A stretch of 12,650 bases of DNA from Nanobdellota archaeon (GTDB lineage: Archaea; Nanobdellota; Nanobdellia; Woesearchaeales; GCA-2686295), in the NCBI GenBank assembly GCA_018812505.1, contig JAHJDK010000059.1, positions 1-12,650 of the forward strand, in the 5' to 3' direction. The first letter of the stretch is position 1; each line of letters opens with the position of its first letter. The notes below the pieces were generated by a model. That model had not been told where the DNA came from and ran no database searches. It saw only the letters and a program-made list of their open reading frames with translations. Below are positions 12,311 through 12,650 of the stretch, in pieces. The translations under genes were made by a program, and so were the position numbers.

Positions 12311-12650
12311 ACCGAATAAAAGATAAAATAAATGAACTGAATAATTTGATTGATGAACTAAAAACAATTATTTCTTTGAACATGAGTGAATATAAGAATG
12401 ATTTGAAAACAAAAGCTGCATGCGAAAGATACTTTGAACGAATTGTTGAATGTATAACAGACATCTGTTTTCTAATTATAAAATACAAAAAACTAGACAT
12501 ACCTGAAGACGATAAACAAGCATATGATATTCTCTATAAAAACAAGTTGCTCACAAAAGATTTGTGTGTGAATCTCAAGGAAGCAAAAGGAATGAGAAAC
12601 ATCTTAGCTCATGAATATGGAAAAGTGGATGATGAACTAGTTTTTAAAGC
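12307..12650 (+). CDS. hepT: HEPN-domain ribonuclease toxin, HepT/DUF86 type, 3'-partial
   Basis: The first 114 codons of a HEPN toxin, cut by the right window edge; HepT proteins are about 130-140 aa, so little is missing. HEPN dimers cleave RNA through an Rx4-6H motif. Here it is R97-NILA-H102-E-Y104, the exact Rx4HxY form of HepT, in which the Tyr is the target of AMP addition by MntA. An alpha-helical pattern with RYFERIVECITDIC (41-54) is typical of the family. The start ATG overlaps the mntA stop and has the AAGGAGG site 7 nt upstream. Leu is often CTG, CTA or CTC here, unlike polC or mcm, which favour TTA/TTG/CTT. All motif residues are present, so the toxin looks functional. Confidence 0.87.
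   Translation, partial: MNRIKDKINELNNLIDELKTIISLNMSEYKNDLKTKAACERYFERIVECITDICFLIIKYKKLDIPEDDKQAYDILYKNKLLTKDLCVNLKEAKGMRNILAHEYGKVDDELVFK

Overview
The window reads as a stretch of chromosome from an AT-rich archaeon, probably of the DPANN group (Woesearchaeota/Pacearchaeota-like) or another euryarchaeal-type lineage. The evidence is a two-subunit D-family DNA polymerase (absent from Crenarchaeota), TBP, MCM, aIF2-beta and the archaeal RNase P protein Rpp30. Promoters have archaeal TATA boxes, and several genes appear to be transcribed without a leader. The lineage call is inference; the archaeal call is firm.

Layout. 1-4736 (+): the two PolD subunits, DP1 (cut by the left window edge, no start inside the window) and DP2, 2 nt apart. 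4825-5232 (-): aIF2-beta, convergent with DP2. It shares a 79-bp divergent promoter region with 5312-6163 (+), a SpoIIM/DUF95-type membrane protein. 6160-9398 (-): a tight operon transcribed in the order TBP, MCM helicase, RPA32-like OB-fold/winged-helix protein. Its last stop codon overlaps the stop of the membrane-protein gene. 9637-9933 (-): a small protein made of two copies of one Cys4 module. It lies behind a strong Shine-Dalgarno and a long, structured leader (about 9934-10129) that may contain a 28-codon ORF. 10224-11646 (+): a PP-loop tRNA thiolase of the NcsA/TtuA type without the usual N-terminal zinc finger, then RNase P Rpp30. 11711-12650 (+): an MNT nucleotidyltransferase and a HEPN protein (MntA/HepT-type toxin-antitoxin pair), the second cut by the right edge.

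How it fits together. DP1, DP2, MCM and the RPA-like protein are replication-fork proteins, and TBP heads the MCM operon, so the left three quarters is a replication and basal-expression neighbourhood. The thiolase and Rpp30 form a tRNA-maturation pair. The toxin-antitoxin pair differs in composition and looks like an accessory insertion.

The least explained part is 9934-10129. It holds a 19-bp stem that pairs completely only as minus-strand RNA, an 8-bp perfect inverted repeat and a possible leader ORF, all ahead of the duplicated Cys4 protein. No rRNA, tRNA, CRISPR array or insertion sequence was recognised.
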